A stretch of DNA of 46,344 nt from Pseudomaricurvus alkylphenolicus. GTDB lineage: Bacteria; Pseudomonadota; Gammaproteobacteria; Pseudomonadales; Cellvibrionaceae. The notes under the pieces are model-generated. The model did not search any database. It was not told where the DNA came from and worked only from the letters and a program-made list of their open reading frames with translations. Made by a program: the position numbers and the translations under genes. How positions within the stretch are numbered: position 1 is the first letter of the stretch; each line of letters starts with the position of its first letter. The DNA is taken from NCBI RefSeq assembly GCF_011683955.1, contig NZ_JAAQPI010000033.1, positions 1-46,344 of the forward strand, read 5' to 3'. Of the stretch, positions 27,400 to 35,308 are shown piece by piece.

Positions 27400-28195
27400 G
27401 CCGCTTGCTCTCTTTTTCGAATTCCGGCGAAGCCGCCGTAAACAAGCGGAAGGACCTGAGAATTTCCTGCTCAGACCGACCAATATTTTTCATCTGCGTC
27501 GCCAGGGATTCGGTGGCAGCGGATTCCCGCGGACCGAAACACCCGTAGCAACCGCGCCGGAACGCCGGACAAATCGCACCACAACCGGCATGGGTTACAG
27601 GCCCCAAACAGGGAGTGTTATCGGTCACCACCACACAGACGGTGCCCCGGCGCTTGCACTCGAAACAGACACTTTCATTTTTGATAGCAGGTGTCCTGCC
27701 GCGCAAATAGGCCGTGATCAATTCCAACAATTGACGTTTGTCGATGGGACAGCCACGCAGTTCAAAATCCACCGCCACATGCTGTGAAACCGGGGTGGAC
27801 GTTGCCAGACTATCAACATACTCAGGTCTGGCATACACCGCTTTTCGGAACTCGTCGAATCCGTCCTCCTCGCCGCTAACGAAGTTTCGCAGTGCCTGAA
27901 TACCACCGCTGGTGGCACAGGCACCTATGGTGACAAGCACACGGGACTGGCTGCGGATCTGCTTGACCTCTTGCAGTTGCTCGGCGGTGGATACCGACCC
28001 CTCGATGATGGCCAGATCAAACGGCCCTTCGCTCCTGGCGGGCGAGACGCCCTCGGGAAAGTGTACGATATCGATTGTGGCGGCCAGCAACAGCAGCTCA
28101 TCCTCGCAGTCCAGCAGCGTCAGCTGGCATCCGTCACAGGAGGTAAGTTTAAAAACCCCCAACCTCGGTCGCTCTGGGTTTGCGGTCGCCGTCAT
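27392..28195 (-). CDS. hydD: [NiFe] hydrogenase small (delta) subunit
   Basis: A 267-residue subunit carrying the electron-transfer iron-sulfur clusters beside the active site. N-terminal CDGCQLTLLDCED is the proximal-cluster motif of the hydrogenase/complex I 20-kDa family. It is followed by TIGACATSGGIQ, RGCPIDK, and a C-terminal cysteine set (CFECKRRGTVC; PCLGPVTHAGCGAICP; RGCYGCFGP) as in group 3b delta subunits. No Tat signal, hence cytoplasmic. It starts 3 bp after the hydB-hydG fusion and overlaps hydA by 8 bp. Confidence 0.93.
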   Translation of the reverse strand: MTATANPERPRLGVFKLTSCDGCQLTLLDCEDELLLLAATIDIVHFPEGVSPARSEGPFDLAIIEGSVSTAEQLQEVKQIRSQSRVLVTIGACATSGGIQALRNFVSGEEDGFDEFRKAVYARPEYVDSLATSTPVSQHVAVDFELRGCPIDKRQLLELITAYLRGRTPAIKNESVCFECKRRGTVCVVVTDNTPCLGPVTHAGCGAICPAFRRGCYGCFGPRESAATESLATQMKNIGRSEQEILRSFRLFTAASPEFEKESKRHE

Positions 28196-28198
28196 GGT

Positions 28199-30211
28199 TC
28201 AAAACCCCCGCTTGCCAAACAAAAAAGACAGCTTGTCGTAGCCCAGTACCGGTCCATCTTTGCAGATAAAATAGGGGCCGTACTGACAGCGCCCGCAGTG
28301 GCCGGCGGCGCATTTCATGTTGCGCTCCATTGACAGGTATATATGCTCGGGTGGTACCTGTGCATCCAGTAACACCCGGACCACTGCCAACATCATCACC
28401 TCAGGACCACACACCAGGTAAAGGCTTTCAACCGGTATCCGCTTGCGGCTCAGAAACGTGATCACCGTACCGACATTGCCGGTCCAGCCGGAGGTACTCT
28501 GATCAACCGTCACCGCCACTCGGAACGCCGGGTTTTTGCGCCACTGCTCCAACTCCCGGGTAAACAACAGCGCCTCCGGATGTCGCGCACCGTAGATAAG
28601 CCGCAGCCATTCCGTATCCCCATTTCTGCTGCCACTCTCGGCTTGCTCAAGCAGCCGGCGTATCACCCCCCTGAGCGGTGCCAATCCAAGCCCACCCGCG
28701 ATCACGGTTACCGGTCGGCTCCGCGCCAGTGCCATTGGCCAGCTTGAACCATAGGGTCCACGCACACCCAGCGTGGACCCCGGTTCGAGCCCATTGAGTG
28801 CCTCTGAAACATTGCCGACGCTATGAATCGTATGTTCAAAAGCACCGTCGCTATCACCGGAAACTGATATGGGCACCTCTCCGATTCCGGGCAGCGACAG
28901 CATATTGAACTGACCGGGCTGATAGTCATAGCCCACAGGCATGGTCAGCGCCAGCGTCGCTACCTTGGGCGCCTCGGTGACCACACCTGCCACAGTAGCC
29001 TCAGTAGTCGCAAATATTGGCGTGGTGCTCTCGCCGGCGTCCTGCTCAGTGGCTGGTGCAATGGTTACCGTCTCGCACGCAGGCATAGATACAGGTTCCT
29101 CAGCCCCGACCCGTATCGCCGCCACCTCTTCGGTCAAATCAATGCCGACAGGGCACCAGGCAATACAGCGGCCACAACCGACACAGCCACTGGTGCCGAA
29201 CTGGGATTGCCAGGAAGCCAGTTTGTGGGTTAGCCATTGCCGGTAACGGTCCTTGATCGCGGGCTGGAAAGTAGCCCCATTGATCTTTGAATGCTGCTGC
29301 GAAAAACAAGAGTCCCAACTGCGCTCGCGCTGCGGGGGATCATCACCCAGATCCGCCACTTCGTCCACGCTGTAGCAAAAGCAGGTGGGGCACACCATGG
29401 TACAGTTGCCGCAGGCCAGGCAGCGTTCAGACACATCCTCCCACTGAGGATGCTCAAGGTTGCCAAACAGCAGCCCTTCTATGTTTTCAGTGTCGAGCTG
29501 CCGCCCCATACTCTGCCGACATTGTGCCAATCCGGTGAGCAATGCCTTATGCTCATCCTGACTGGCAGCGGCGAGCGGTAGTTGAGCGACGATACTATCT
29601 CCACGCTCACTTCCTGCCTGTACCAGAAAGGTGCTATCCAATTCGGTCAGGCAGATATCGAAACCCGATTTGACTTCCGGACCGGTTCCCATGGAATCAC
29701 AGAAACAGAGATCTCCCGCCTGCAGGCAGTTAACCGCCACAATAAAATGGCTATGGCGTCGATTGTGATACCCCTGATCAACATACTTACCGCCGATAAA
29801 AACCCGGTCTTGAATACCGATGCCAGCCAGATCGCAGGCGCGTACGCCAATAAATGCGGTGGCGACGGTGTGATCATCGGATTGGCGCCACATCCCGGCG
29901 GATTCGTCGTAGGTTGCCTGGTGCAGTGTTTCCTTTGCCGGAAACAGGAACTGCTTCCAGGAGTGTGGTCCGACCACAAAGCCAAATGCGCGATCATCCC
30001 CGCTTTTTTCCAAACGATAGCGACCCGGTGATTGCCGGTCCGTCCAGCCAATGGGCAGGTCCTTTGTGGTGGCTATGTCATCAAACACGATAGCACCCTC
30101 GCTGATCGTCGGCCCCACCAATCGATAGCCCTCTTGGGACAAAACAGACAATAGCGTTTCCAGGCCGGAACGCGGCATCGATTTGTGCACCTGGGTTCCG
30201 GAATCAACCAT
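28199..30211 (-). CDS. Fused beta-gamma subunit of group-3b-like hydrogenase (HydB-HydG diaphorase moiety)
   Basis: The ATG at 30211 is chosen: it follows GGGGGCAGGG and overlaps the stop of the upstream cNMP gene in ATGGTTGA, giving 670 residues. The N-terminal half is HydB-like, with two 4Fe-4S ferredoxin motifs ([14 protein letters not shown] ~263; [14 protein letters not shown] ~339). A 45-residue Ala/Thr/Glu/Pro-rich linker follows (~355-400). The C-terminal half is HydG-like: FAD domain (~407; [13 protein letters not shown]), NAD(P) domain ([13 protein letters not shown]) and a terminal 2Fe-2S cysteine set ([17 protein letters not shown], ~632). In characterised group 3b enzymes these are two genes, so this is a fusion in the usual gene order. 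It would exchange electrons between NAD(P)H and the hydrogenase dimer. Confidence 0.87.
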   Translation of the reverse strand: MVDSGTQVHKSMPRSGLETLLSVLSQEGYRLVGPTISEGAIVFDDIATTKDLPIGWTDRQSPGRYRLEKSGDDRAFGFVVGPHSWKQFLFPAKETLHQATYDESAGMWRQSDDHTVATAFIGVRACDLAGIGIQDRVFIGGKYVDQGYHNRRHSHFIVAVNCLQAGDLCFCDSMGTGPEVKSGFDICLTELDSTFLVQAGSERGDSIVAQLPLAAASQDEHKALLTGLAQCRQSMGRQLDTENIEGLLFGNLEHPQWEDVSERCLACGNCTMVCPTCFCYSVDEVADLGDDPPQRERSWDSCFSQQHSKINGATFQPAIKDRYRQWLTHKLASWQSQFGTSGCVGCGRCIAWCPVGIDLTEEVAAIRVGAEEPVSMPACETVTIAPATEQDAGESTTPIFATTEATVAGVVTEAPKVATLALTMPVGYDYQPGQFNMLSLPGIGEVPISVSGDSDGAFEHTIHSVGNVSEALNGLEPGSTLGVRGPYGSSWPMALARSRPVTVIAGGLGLAPLRGVIRRLLEQAESGSRNGDTEWLRLIYGARHPEALLFTRELEQWRKNPAFRVAVTVDQSTSGWTGNVGTVITFLSRKRIPVESLYLVCGPEVMMLAVVRVLLDAQVPPEHIYLSMERNMKCAAGHCGRCQYGPYFICKDGPVLGYDKLSFLFGKRGF

Positions 30212-30689
30212 CCCTGCCCCCAAAGATGTCCAGTAATTGCAACCGACTTTCCGAGAGCCGCTGGCCAACGACGACCAGCGCATTTTTCATCAAGCAATAT
30301 CCGATCACCGGGTCCTGCTCACACAGCTGGCGGATGGATTCCGCCCGGGCTCGTATGAGACGACAGGGCTTCAAGGCACTGACAGTGGCTTGCCAGTCAG
30401 TCTCAGGCAGGAGTGCTGACCAGCCGACCAACTGCCCTTTGGAGAGCGTTGATACCACCGTTTCATAGGCGGCTCTTCCCGGAATCGAAACGGATATCGC
30501 CACGCGGCCTTCCAAGAGCACGTATAAATAGTCAGCAGACTCGCCATCGCGGATAAACTCCGCGCCGCTGGCGATATCGACCGCAGTGAAGAGAGAGGCT
30601 AATGCCTGAAGCCGCTGATCATCAAGTCCCTCAAACAGGCCGAGTTCTCGTATCAGCTCAGTCGTAACGGTGTTTTCAGCGATTTTCAC
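30204..30689 (-). CDS. Cyclic-nucleotide-binding (CRP/FNR-like) domain protein without a DNA-binding domain
   Basis: 161 residues, beginning at a GTG behind TAGGAGTCT. It is a single cNMP-binding beta-barrel: GLFEGLDDQRLQALASL, then EFIRDGESADYLYVLLEGRV, then LSKGQLVGWSALL. There is no helix-turn-helix; the C-terminal ~25 residues are only helical. The usual Arg that binds the cAMP phosphate is not evident in the GxLVGW-SAL loop. It is translationally coupled to the fused diaphorase subunit, so it probably acts on the hydrogenase complex itself as an accessory or regulatory protein, not as a transcription factor (inference). Confidence 0.8.
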   Translation of the reverse strand: MKIAENTVTTELIRELGLFEGLDDQRLQALASLFTAVDIASGAEFIRDGESADYLYVLLEGRVAISVSIPGRAAYETVVSTLSKGQLVGWSALLPETDWQATVSALKPCRLIRARAESIRQLCEQDPVIGYCLMKNALVVVGQRLSESRLQLLDIFGGRDG

Positions 30690-30822
30690 AGACTCCTATG
30701 ATTGGCCTCGAAATCCCGGAGCCCATGAATCCTCAGATACATCAAATATGGCCAAAATTGGTGATATTTCAAGTGGGCCAGAATGGTCCTGTCTGTGACC
30801 TCAGTTGACTGGATCAGATTGC

Positions 30823-31275
30823 TTAGTAGTAAGGCTGATAGTGAGTCGGCACGTAGGGCTTTATTTCATAGGCACCCTGCAGGAAAGTCACCAAATCGAT
30901 AAGCTGCTCGACCGTCATCGCCGAGTTGTAGTTAGTCATTTTTGAGCGCTCTCCATCCGCGATCATGGCGTCGGGATAGCCCTTGGCAAGCTTGTGAGAG
31001 GGATTTACGATGGACGTCAGCAGCTCGCCATAGGTCTGGATGCGTTGCACCTGCCCCCCAAGCTCGACCGTAACTTCAGGCGACGCAATTTGTTTGATAT
31101 CGGGTTTGCCGCTAATCACATGGCAGGCGTTACATTGAAGATCCACAAAGGTGGTGGCGCCCTTCTCGGGGTCGCCTTCCGGCAGTGAGAACCCGCGGCC
31201 GGATTTGGGGCCCATTTCGCAACCGCTTATCGCCAACAATAGAATTGCAGTGACCAGTACTTGAGCGTATTTCAT
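30823..31275 (-). CDS. Lipoprotein c-type cytochrome (monoheme)
   Basis: 150 residues with a lipoprotein signal (LLAISGC, Cys19 lipidated) and one heme site, CNACH, at about residue 48-52. Methionines in the C-terminal half (DAMIADGERSKM, YNSAM) could give the sixth ligand. This is a class I-type small cytochrome tethered to a membrane and exposed to the periplasm. It sits 48 bp after the helix-bundle gene on the same strand and 133 bp upstream of the hydrogenase operon. No physical link with the cytoplasmic hydrogenase is expected; the shared neighbourhood may reflect a shared oxygen or redox response. Confidence 0.82.
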   Translation of the reverse strand: MKYAQVLVTAILLLAISGCEMGPKSGRGFSLPEGDPEKGATTFVDLQCNACHVISGKPDIKQIASPEVTVELGGQVQRIQTYGELLTSIVNPSHKLAKGYPDAMIADGERSKMTNYNSAMTVEQLIDLVTFLQGAYEIKPYVPTHYQPYY

Positions 31276-31323
31276 TGTGGGTCTCCAAAATCAATTTGGA
31301 ATGGTGAATACTCAACTTTTCAG

Positions 31324-31779
31324 TTACATCTCCTGCATGCGATTGGCACCCTGTACCATCGTCATAACCTCATGCTCTTCGACGCCCAGTAACTGCGACA
31401 GGCATTCCCGTGCGGAGTCGGTTTCAGCGCGTGATTGCAGGTAGCGATAGAGTTCGATGATCTTCTGATGCTGCTCCACCACCAGTTGGAGAATCTGGTC
31501 GGTGCTCATGTCCGCCAAAGGCGAATCCACCGTCGGCTCGGTCGTGGGGTTTTTATCCATCCATTCGTAGCACCAAGTATTGAGCGCGGTAATATCACCG
31601 GAGTGCTCAAACACCTCCATCTGCTCGGACAGGAGCTTTTCGTGGTCAGCCAGATAACCCAACAGCATCTGGTTGCGCTCGTTGCCACTCTCGATGGATG
31701 ACTGCATCATGCGCTCCGACAGATGGGCATGGTAGTCGCGGGTCCAGTGAATAATGTCCTTCAGAGTGTCGATTTTCAT
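31324..31779 (-). CDS. Predicted four-helix bundle, ferritin/hemerythrin-like protein
   Basis: 151 residues, strongly helical, no signal peptide. Histidine- and glutamate-rich helices occur at DYHAHLSERM (~16), ERNQMLLGYLADHEKLLSEQ (~34-53), VVEQHQKIIELYRYL (~105) and VEEHEVMTM (~136). The paired E/H placement suggests a diiron four-helix bundle of the ferritin-like or hemerythrin-like type, but I cannot place it in a named family. A role in oxygen, peroxide or metal handling near the oxygen-sensitive hydrogenase is inference. It is the first gene behind an FNR-like site and is followed by the cytochrome gene. Confidence 0.6.
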   Translation of the reverse strand: MKIDTLKDIIHWTRDYHAHLSERMMQSSIESGNERNQMLLGYLADHEKLLSEQMEVFEHSGDITALNTWCYEWMDKNPTTEPTVDSPLADMSTDQILQLVVEQHQKIIELYRYLQSRAETDSARECLSQLLGVEEHEVMTMVQGANRMQEM

Positions 31780-31817
31780 TGCGTTCTCCGTTTTGGGGAA
31801 AAGGAGCTTATACTCTC

Positions 31818-31859
31818 AGGATAGCATCACTGATTTTGGTTCACTTTGCGGTAAATCAA
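31818..31859 (-). promoter_or_regulatory. FNR/ANR-like site and -10 box upstream of the helix-bundle/cytochrome/hydrogenase genes
   Basis: On the minus strand TTGAT-TTAC-CGCAA (31846-31859) matches 8 of 10 positions of the FNR consensus TTGAT-N4-ATCAA. A -10-like TATCCT lies at 31818-31823. With a start ~7 bp beyond it (near 31811), the box centre is at about -41.5, the class II activator spacing. This points to anaerobic induction. It rests on one imperfect site, so treat as a hypothesis. Confidence 0.45.
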
Positions 31860-31880
31860 GATGTTATCAATTTCACCGAC

Positions 31881-33545
31881 CTACTCCATACCTTCAATTT
31901 CTCCCCGGCTATTAACCCACATTCGTGTCGCTGCAGGCTCTCTGGGCAAACCTGGCATGCGAAGAATATCACCCGTCAGGACCACCAGAAAACCGGCACC
32001 GGCGTTGAGGTGAATCCCCCGCACCGTCACTTCAAAATCCCTCGGTCGACCGTGCAGTGCTGGATCATCGGACAGGGAGCTGGGCGCCTTTGCCAGGCAA
32101 ATGGGTAACTCCGTCATGCCCAGCTTTTCCAATTGCCGCAGATCTTTCTCCGCTTCCCGGGTAAAGGCTACGTCATCCGCGCCGTACATTTCGCGGCAGA
32201 CAATACGGATTTTTTCCTGGACCGGTTGATCAAGCTCATAGAGAGGCGCGTAAGCCTCGCTTTTTTGCACCGATGCCATCACTTTCTGTGCCAGTTCCAC
32301 AGCGCCCTTGCCACCTTCGGTAAAGTGGTTGCTAATGGCAAAGGAAACCGCATCAGAGCTGCAGCGTTCGCGCACCAAAGCAATTTCCGCTTCGGTATCC
32401 GAAGCAAATCGATTGAGTGCCACCACAGGATGCTTGTTGAACTTGCAGACATTTTCGATGTGTTTGTCGAGGTTTTCCAAGCCCCGCCGAACAGCTTCAA
32501 CATCCGCGTCGCCAAGATGAGCCTTGGGCTTACCGCCGTGCATTTTCAAAGCTCGCACCGTTGTAACCAGCACCACCGCATCCGGGTCAATGCCACCGAG
32601 ACGACATTTGATATCAAAGAACTTTTCCGCCCCTAAGTCGAAACCAAATCCCGCTTCGGTGATGGTCCAATCGGCGTGGTGCATAGCCATACGGGTCGCG
32701 ATGAGGCTGTTGCAGCCGTGGGCAATATTGGCAAAGGGACCACCGTGTATCAGTGCCGGCGTGCCCTCCAGGCTCTGTACCAGGTTTGGATGTATTGCAT
32801 CGCGCAAAAGGGCCATCATTGCACCGGTGACCTTGAGTTGACTGGCAAATACGGGTTCATTGTCGTAGCTGTAGGCAATCAGAATACGATCGAGACGCGC
32901 TTTCAAGTCATCCAAATCCTCTGCCAGACACAGAATCGCCATTACCTCTGAGGCGGCGGTGATATCAAATCCGCCCTCCCTGGGAATACCCTGGTTTTTG
33001 CCGCCCAGTCCCACGACGATATGCCGCAGACTGCGGTCATTCATATCCATTACCCGTCGCCACAGGATCTGCCTGGGATCAATGCCCAGGGCATTACCAT
33101 GGAAAAAGTGGTTATCGATAGCCGCAGACAGCAGGTTGTTGGCGCTGGTGATGGCGTGAAAGTCACCGGTAAAATGCAGATTAATGCGATCGGCTGGCAT
33201 GATCTGACTGTGCCCGCCGCCGGTAGCTCCGCCCTTCATACCAAGGCAGGGGCCAAGTGAAGGTTCGCGCAAGGCCAGGCACACCGATTCGCCGAGCTCG
33301 GTGAACGCCTGACCCAGTCCAATGCTGGTGGTGGTCTTGCCTTCTCCCGAGGGGGTGGGGGTAGTCGCCGATACCAGGACCAGACGTCTCTTGGTCACCG
33401 TGGATGACTTCAGGGCGTTGAGATCCACTTTGACGACGTCGCGGCCACAGGGGACCAGGTGCTCTTTCTCGATACCCAACTTTGTGGCTATATCGATGAT
33501 GGGCTGGGACGAGTACTGGGCTGCTATTTCGATATCGCTGGGCAC
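31881..33545 (-). CDS. fhs: Formate-tetrahydrofolate ligase
   Basis: Makes 10-formyl-tetrahydrofolate from formate, ATP and THF. The GTG at 33545 is chosen: it yields MPSDIEIAAQ..IIDIATKLGI, the normal family start, and has AAAGGA 8 nt ahead; an open extension to an ATG at 33653 has no family resemblance. The product is 554 residues, the usual length. Seen: the P-loop-like TPTPSGEGKTTTSIGLGQAF, EPSLGPCLGMKGGATGGG, and the C-terminal AGFLVVLTGDILRMPGLP. It lies 101 bp upstream of the helix-bundle gene on the same strand and could be co-transcribed with it or separate. Not every gammaproteobacterium has this enzyme. Confidence 0.94.
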   Translation of the reverse strand: MPSDIEIAAQYSSQPIIDIATKLGIEKEHLVPCGRDVVKVDLNALKSSTVTKRRLVLVSATTPTPSGEGKTTTSIGLGQAFTELGESVCLALREPSLGPCLGMKGGATGGGHSQIMPADRINLHFTGDFHAITSANNLLSAAIDNHFFHGNALGIDPRQILWRRVMDMNDRSLRHIVVGLGGKNQGIPREGGFDITAASEVMAILCLAEDLDDLKARLDRILIAYSYDNEPVFASQLKVTGAMMALLRDAIHPNLVQSLEGTPALIHGGPFANIAHGCNSLIATRMAMHHADWTITEAGFGFDLGAEKFFDIKCRLGGIDPDAVVLVTTVRALKMHGGKPKAHLGDADVEAVRRGLENLDKHIENVCKFNKHPVVALNRFASDTEAEIALVRERCSSDAVSFAISNHFTEGGKGAVELAQKVMASVQKSEAYAPLYELDQPVQEKIRIVCREMYGADDVAFTREAEKDLRQLEKLGMTELPICLAKAPSSLSDDPALHGRPRDFEVTVRGIHLNAGAGFLVVLTGDILRMPGLPREPAATRMWVNSRGEIEGME

Positions 33546-33566
33546 GGGACAATCCTTTCTGATGGT

Positions 33567-33583
33567 TTCGACAGTTGTTCGAA
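33567..33583. repeat. 17-bp inverted repeat in the fhs leader
   Basis: TTCGA-N7-TCGAA lies 22-38 bp upstream of the GTG start of fhs. The arms are perfect. It may be an operator or chance; no matching copy was noticed elsewhere in the window. Confidence 0.25.
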
Positions 33584-33653
33584 AAGTATAGCTGCCCTGG
33601 GCCTGCCTGCGACCCTTGAGGAGATCCAATGATAAATCTGATTTTTCCGACAA

Positions 33654-34387
33654 CTGTCCAACTGCATCAGGAGCTGTCTGTCGCTGTCGCCTTGTCGGAA
33701 CGCTAGTAGAAACAAGGTGAATGTTAACAGCAAAGGGATCTACGTTGCGTGCCCTGACAATATTCAGCGTGATTGCGTTGTCCTACTCGGTATATAGTTT
33801 GCCAACGCGCCACTGGATATCGTTCGTTTATCTCGGCAGGTACGAGCCCAAACATAGGCGAGTGCTTGGGCCGTTTCGGGCATTGGCGCCATGTCTGCTA
33901 GCGGTGGCGTAATTGGTTGCTGTAGAGCAGCCGAGGCTGTTCTTTTATGAGTGCGGATTGAATTGTAAGGATGATATCCGGTGTGAGGCAGTGGTGCTCT
34001 GGAGTGACCAAAACGGAATGATTAATAATCGATCCCCCAATAGCGGAAAATTCAAAACGACAAATATGAGCTAGAAGAAATACCGGCCTGTACCCAAAGC
34101 GGGACGACTTAACTTTGGATCAGACTATCTTATCCGGTGCATCAACCGATATATCGATTTCAAAGACTGAAATGTAGAGTGGCGCGCTTACGCGAAGGTA
34201 CTTTGCTCTATGTTCAGAGTTATAAATACAAGCAGATTGAATATTAAACTCCTTTAGAAGCCGTCGAACCAGGGTATCCAGTTCCAGTAGGGATTTGGAT
34301 AGGTTGTTGTGAGCACTTGAAATGGCAATGCTGAACATTGCTGCCATCATATTCCTGTGAGTACAATCAGAACCAGGAAAGCTCTGT
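33654..34387. other. Intergenic stretch with no convincing gene
   Basis: About 730 bp without a recognisable protein or RNA. Short open frames exist (33721-33912 plus, 34120-34350 minus). Neither resembles a known family, and sequence just downstream holds degraded gene pieces, so this looks like decayed or recently acquired DNA. No tRNA or CRISPR repeat was seen. Confidence 0.5.
34120..34350 (-). CDS. Possible small protein of unknown function (76 aa)
   Basis: An open frame from ATG at 34350, with a weak ribosome site (CAGGAAT) two bases ahead, encoding 76 residues. The first half is predicted helical (LSKSLLELDTLVRRLLKEF) and the rest may be strands (KYLRVSAPLYISVFEIDISV). I do not recognise it. 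It stands alone in a decayed region, so it may equally be a chance frame. Confidence 0.25.
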   Translation of the reverse strand: MMAAMFSIAISSAHNNLSKSLLELDTLVRRLLKEFNIQSACIYNSEHRAKYLRVSAPLYISVFEIDISVDAPDKIV

Positions 34388-34513
34388 TTAAGGGGCGCGC
34401 TGAAACCGATAGTAGCCCAACACCTCGAGCCAGTGCGAGTGAGGTTTGCTTAACAGTACCTCCGCCGGTGACTTGGCCCTTCGCTCCACTCTGGCACCGC
34501 GAATTACTCTCTC
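34388..34513 (-). pseudogene. Possible C-terminal remnant of a transposase
   Basis: Reading the minus strand to a TAA at 34388-34390 gives a frame that includes RRAKSPAEVLLSKPHSHWLE and VLGYYRFQRAP. The 'KSPAExL..KPHxHWLExLGY' pattern is like the tail of some IS transposases from memory, but I cannot name the family. No start or catalytic core is present. The overlap with the next small frame at 34504 argues that the junction between the two is a break. Confidence 0.35.
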
Positions 34514-34752
34514 GAGGTTTCTAATTCATGAATCACGAAATCGTATAGTTCTCGGCGCTCTTCCGGTGTGGGTCCTGCCTTGTTCAGAATGCTGCGCTCT
34601 ATCCGGCGCTTAGTGACCGATAACTCGTAGATCACGTTATCGAGACTGTTATCCGACGGGGTAAATTCCTTATCCAGTGCAATCTGCAGAGCCTTAGCTT
34701 ATCTGCCGACAAATTTCCGTCTTGTGTTGTTCTCCTGGGCGGTACGGGTCAT
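34504..34752 (-). pseudogene. Small helical protein gene interrupted by one in-frame stop
   Basis: From ATG at 34752 the frame reads 17 codons (MTRTAQENNTRRKFVGR), meets a TAA at 34699-34701, then continues in the same frame for 64 codons to a second stop at 34504. The downstream part looks coding: ALDKEFTPSDNSLDNVIYEL followed by SVTKRRIERSILNKAG and PTPEERRELYDFVIHELE. Restoring one codon would give ~82 residues of charged, helical protein. I do not recognise a family. It may be a recent nonsense mutation, or translation may start after the stop at an unmarked site. No strong ribosome site precedes the ATG. Confidence 0.4.
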
Positions 34753-34822
34753 TGGGATAATGCGGCTTTATAGCTGAACCCCTGAAATGATGAAGAATTT
34801 AATCAATCGTGCGACTTAACCG

Positions 34823-35308
34823 CTAATGAGGTTTTTGACACAAGAACTGGTAAGGAATCTCCGCATCAGCCGCCTCCAGCATTGCCGGCGTGTAACTGCT
34901 GACAAACTCCGGGGGCATGCGGCAAAGTTTCCCACTGGACATCAGCGTACAGACACCCAGCCACCGTCCTTTGAGCAGCAACGCCTGGTCCATTTCCCTC
35001 GTAATCAGGAATCGACGTCCCAGACTCAGGCGACTGTCGCCTTTTACCAACCATGTTGCGATACAGAGATTCTCTCCGAGGTAGGAAGGTGCCAGGTAGT
35101 TATATTCGGCCACGCTAACAACAATTGCACGATCCAGCTTCTGATACATCTTAAGGTCAATTCCCAGCGCACAGGAGTGCGCCCAGGCTGCACGCTCGCA
35201 GATCCGGGCATAGGCCAGATTATTGGTATGCGACAGTGCGTCGATATCTTCTTCCCTGACCTGCTGTTGCAGAGTGAAGATACGAGGATCACAGCTCGCG
35301 AGAAACAC
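34823..35308 (-). CDS. Acyl-CoA thioesterase, hotdog fold (4HBT/YbgC-like)
   Basis: 161 residues. The N-terminal region has REEDIDALSHTNNLAYARIC, the D-x(2,3)-xHxNNxxY pattern of 4-hydroxybenzoyl-CoA thioesterase-type hotdog enzymes, where the acidic residue or histidine helps hydrolysis. A typical strand follows (GENLCIATWLVKGDSRLSLG). It would release a CoA from an acyl or hydroxyacyl thioester. The start is a GTG whose first base is the last base of the transporter stop (TAGTG), so it is translationally coupled to the MFS gene. A role in recycling CoA for the catabolic island is inference. Confidence 0.78.
   Translation of the reverse strand: MFLASCDPRIFTLQQQVREEDIDALSHTNNLAYARICERAAWAHSCALGIDLKMYQKLDRAIVVSVAEYNYLAPSYLGENLCIATWLVKGDSRLSLGRRFLITREMDQALLLKGRWLGVCTLMSSGKLCRMPPEFVSSYTPAMLEAADAEIPYQFLCQKPH

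Noticed and set aside
27400-27483. Upstream extension of the hydA frame
   Set aside because: It lies within hydD and lacks family resemblance; ATG at 27399 overlaps the hydD stop in the usual coupled form.
30690-30822. FNR-like sequence (TTGAAATATCAC) before the cNMP gene
   Set aside because: The half sites are too close together for an FNR box.
33546-33653. Upstream extension of fhs
   Set aside because: Family start is MPxDIEIA, found at the GTG at 33545 with a good ribosome site.
33721-33912. 63-codon plus-strand frame downstream of the fhs start
   Set aside because: No ribosome site, no recognisable pattern, lies in decayed sequence.
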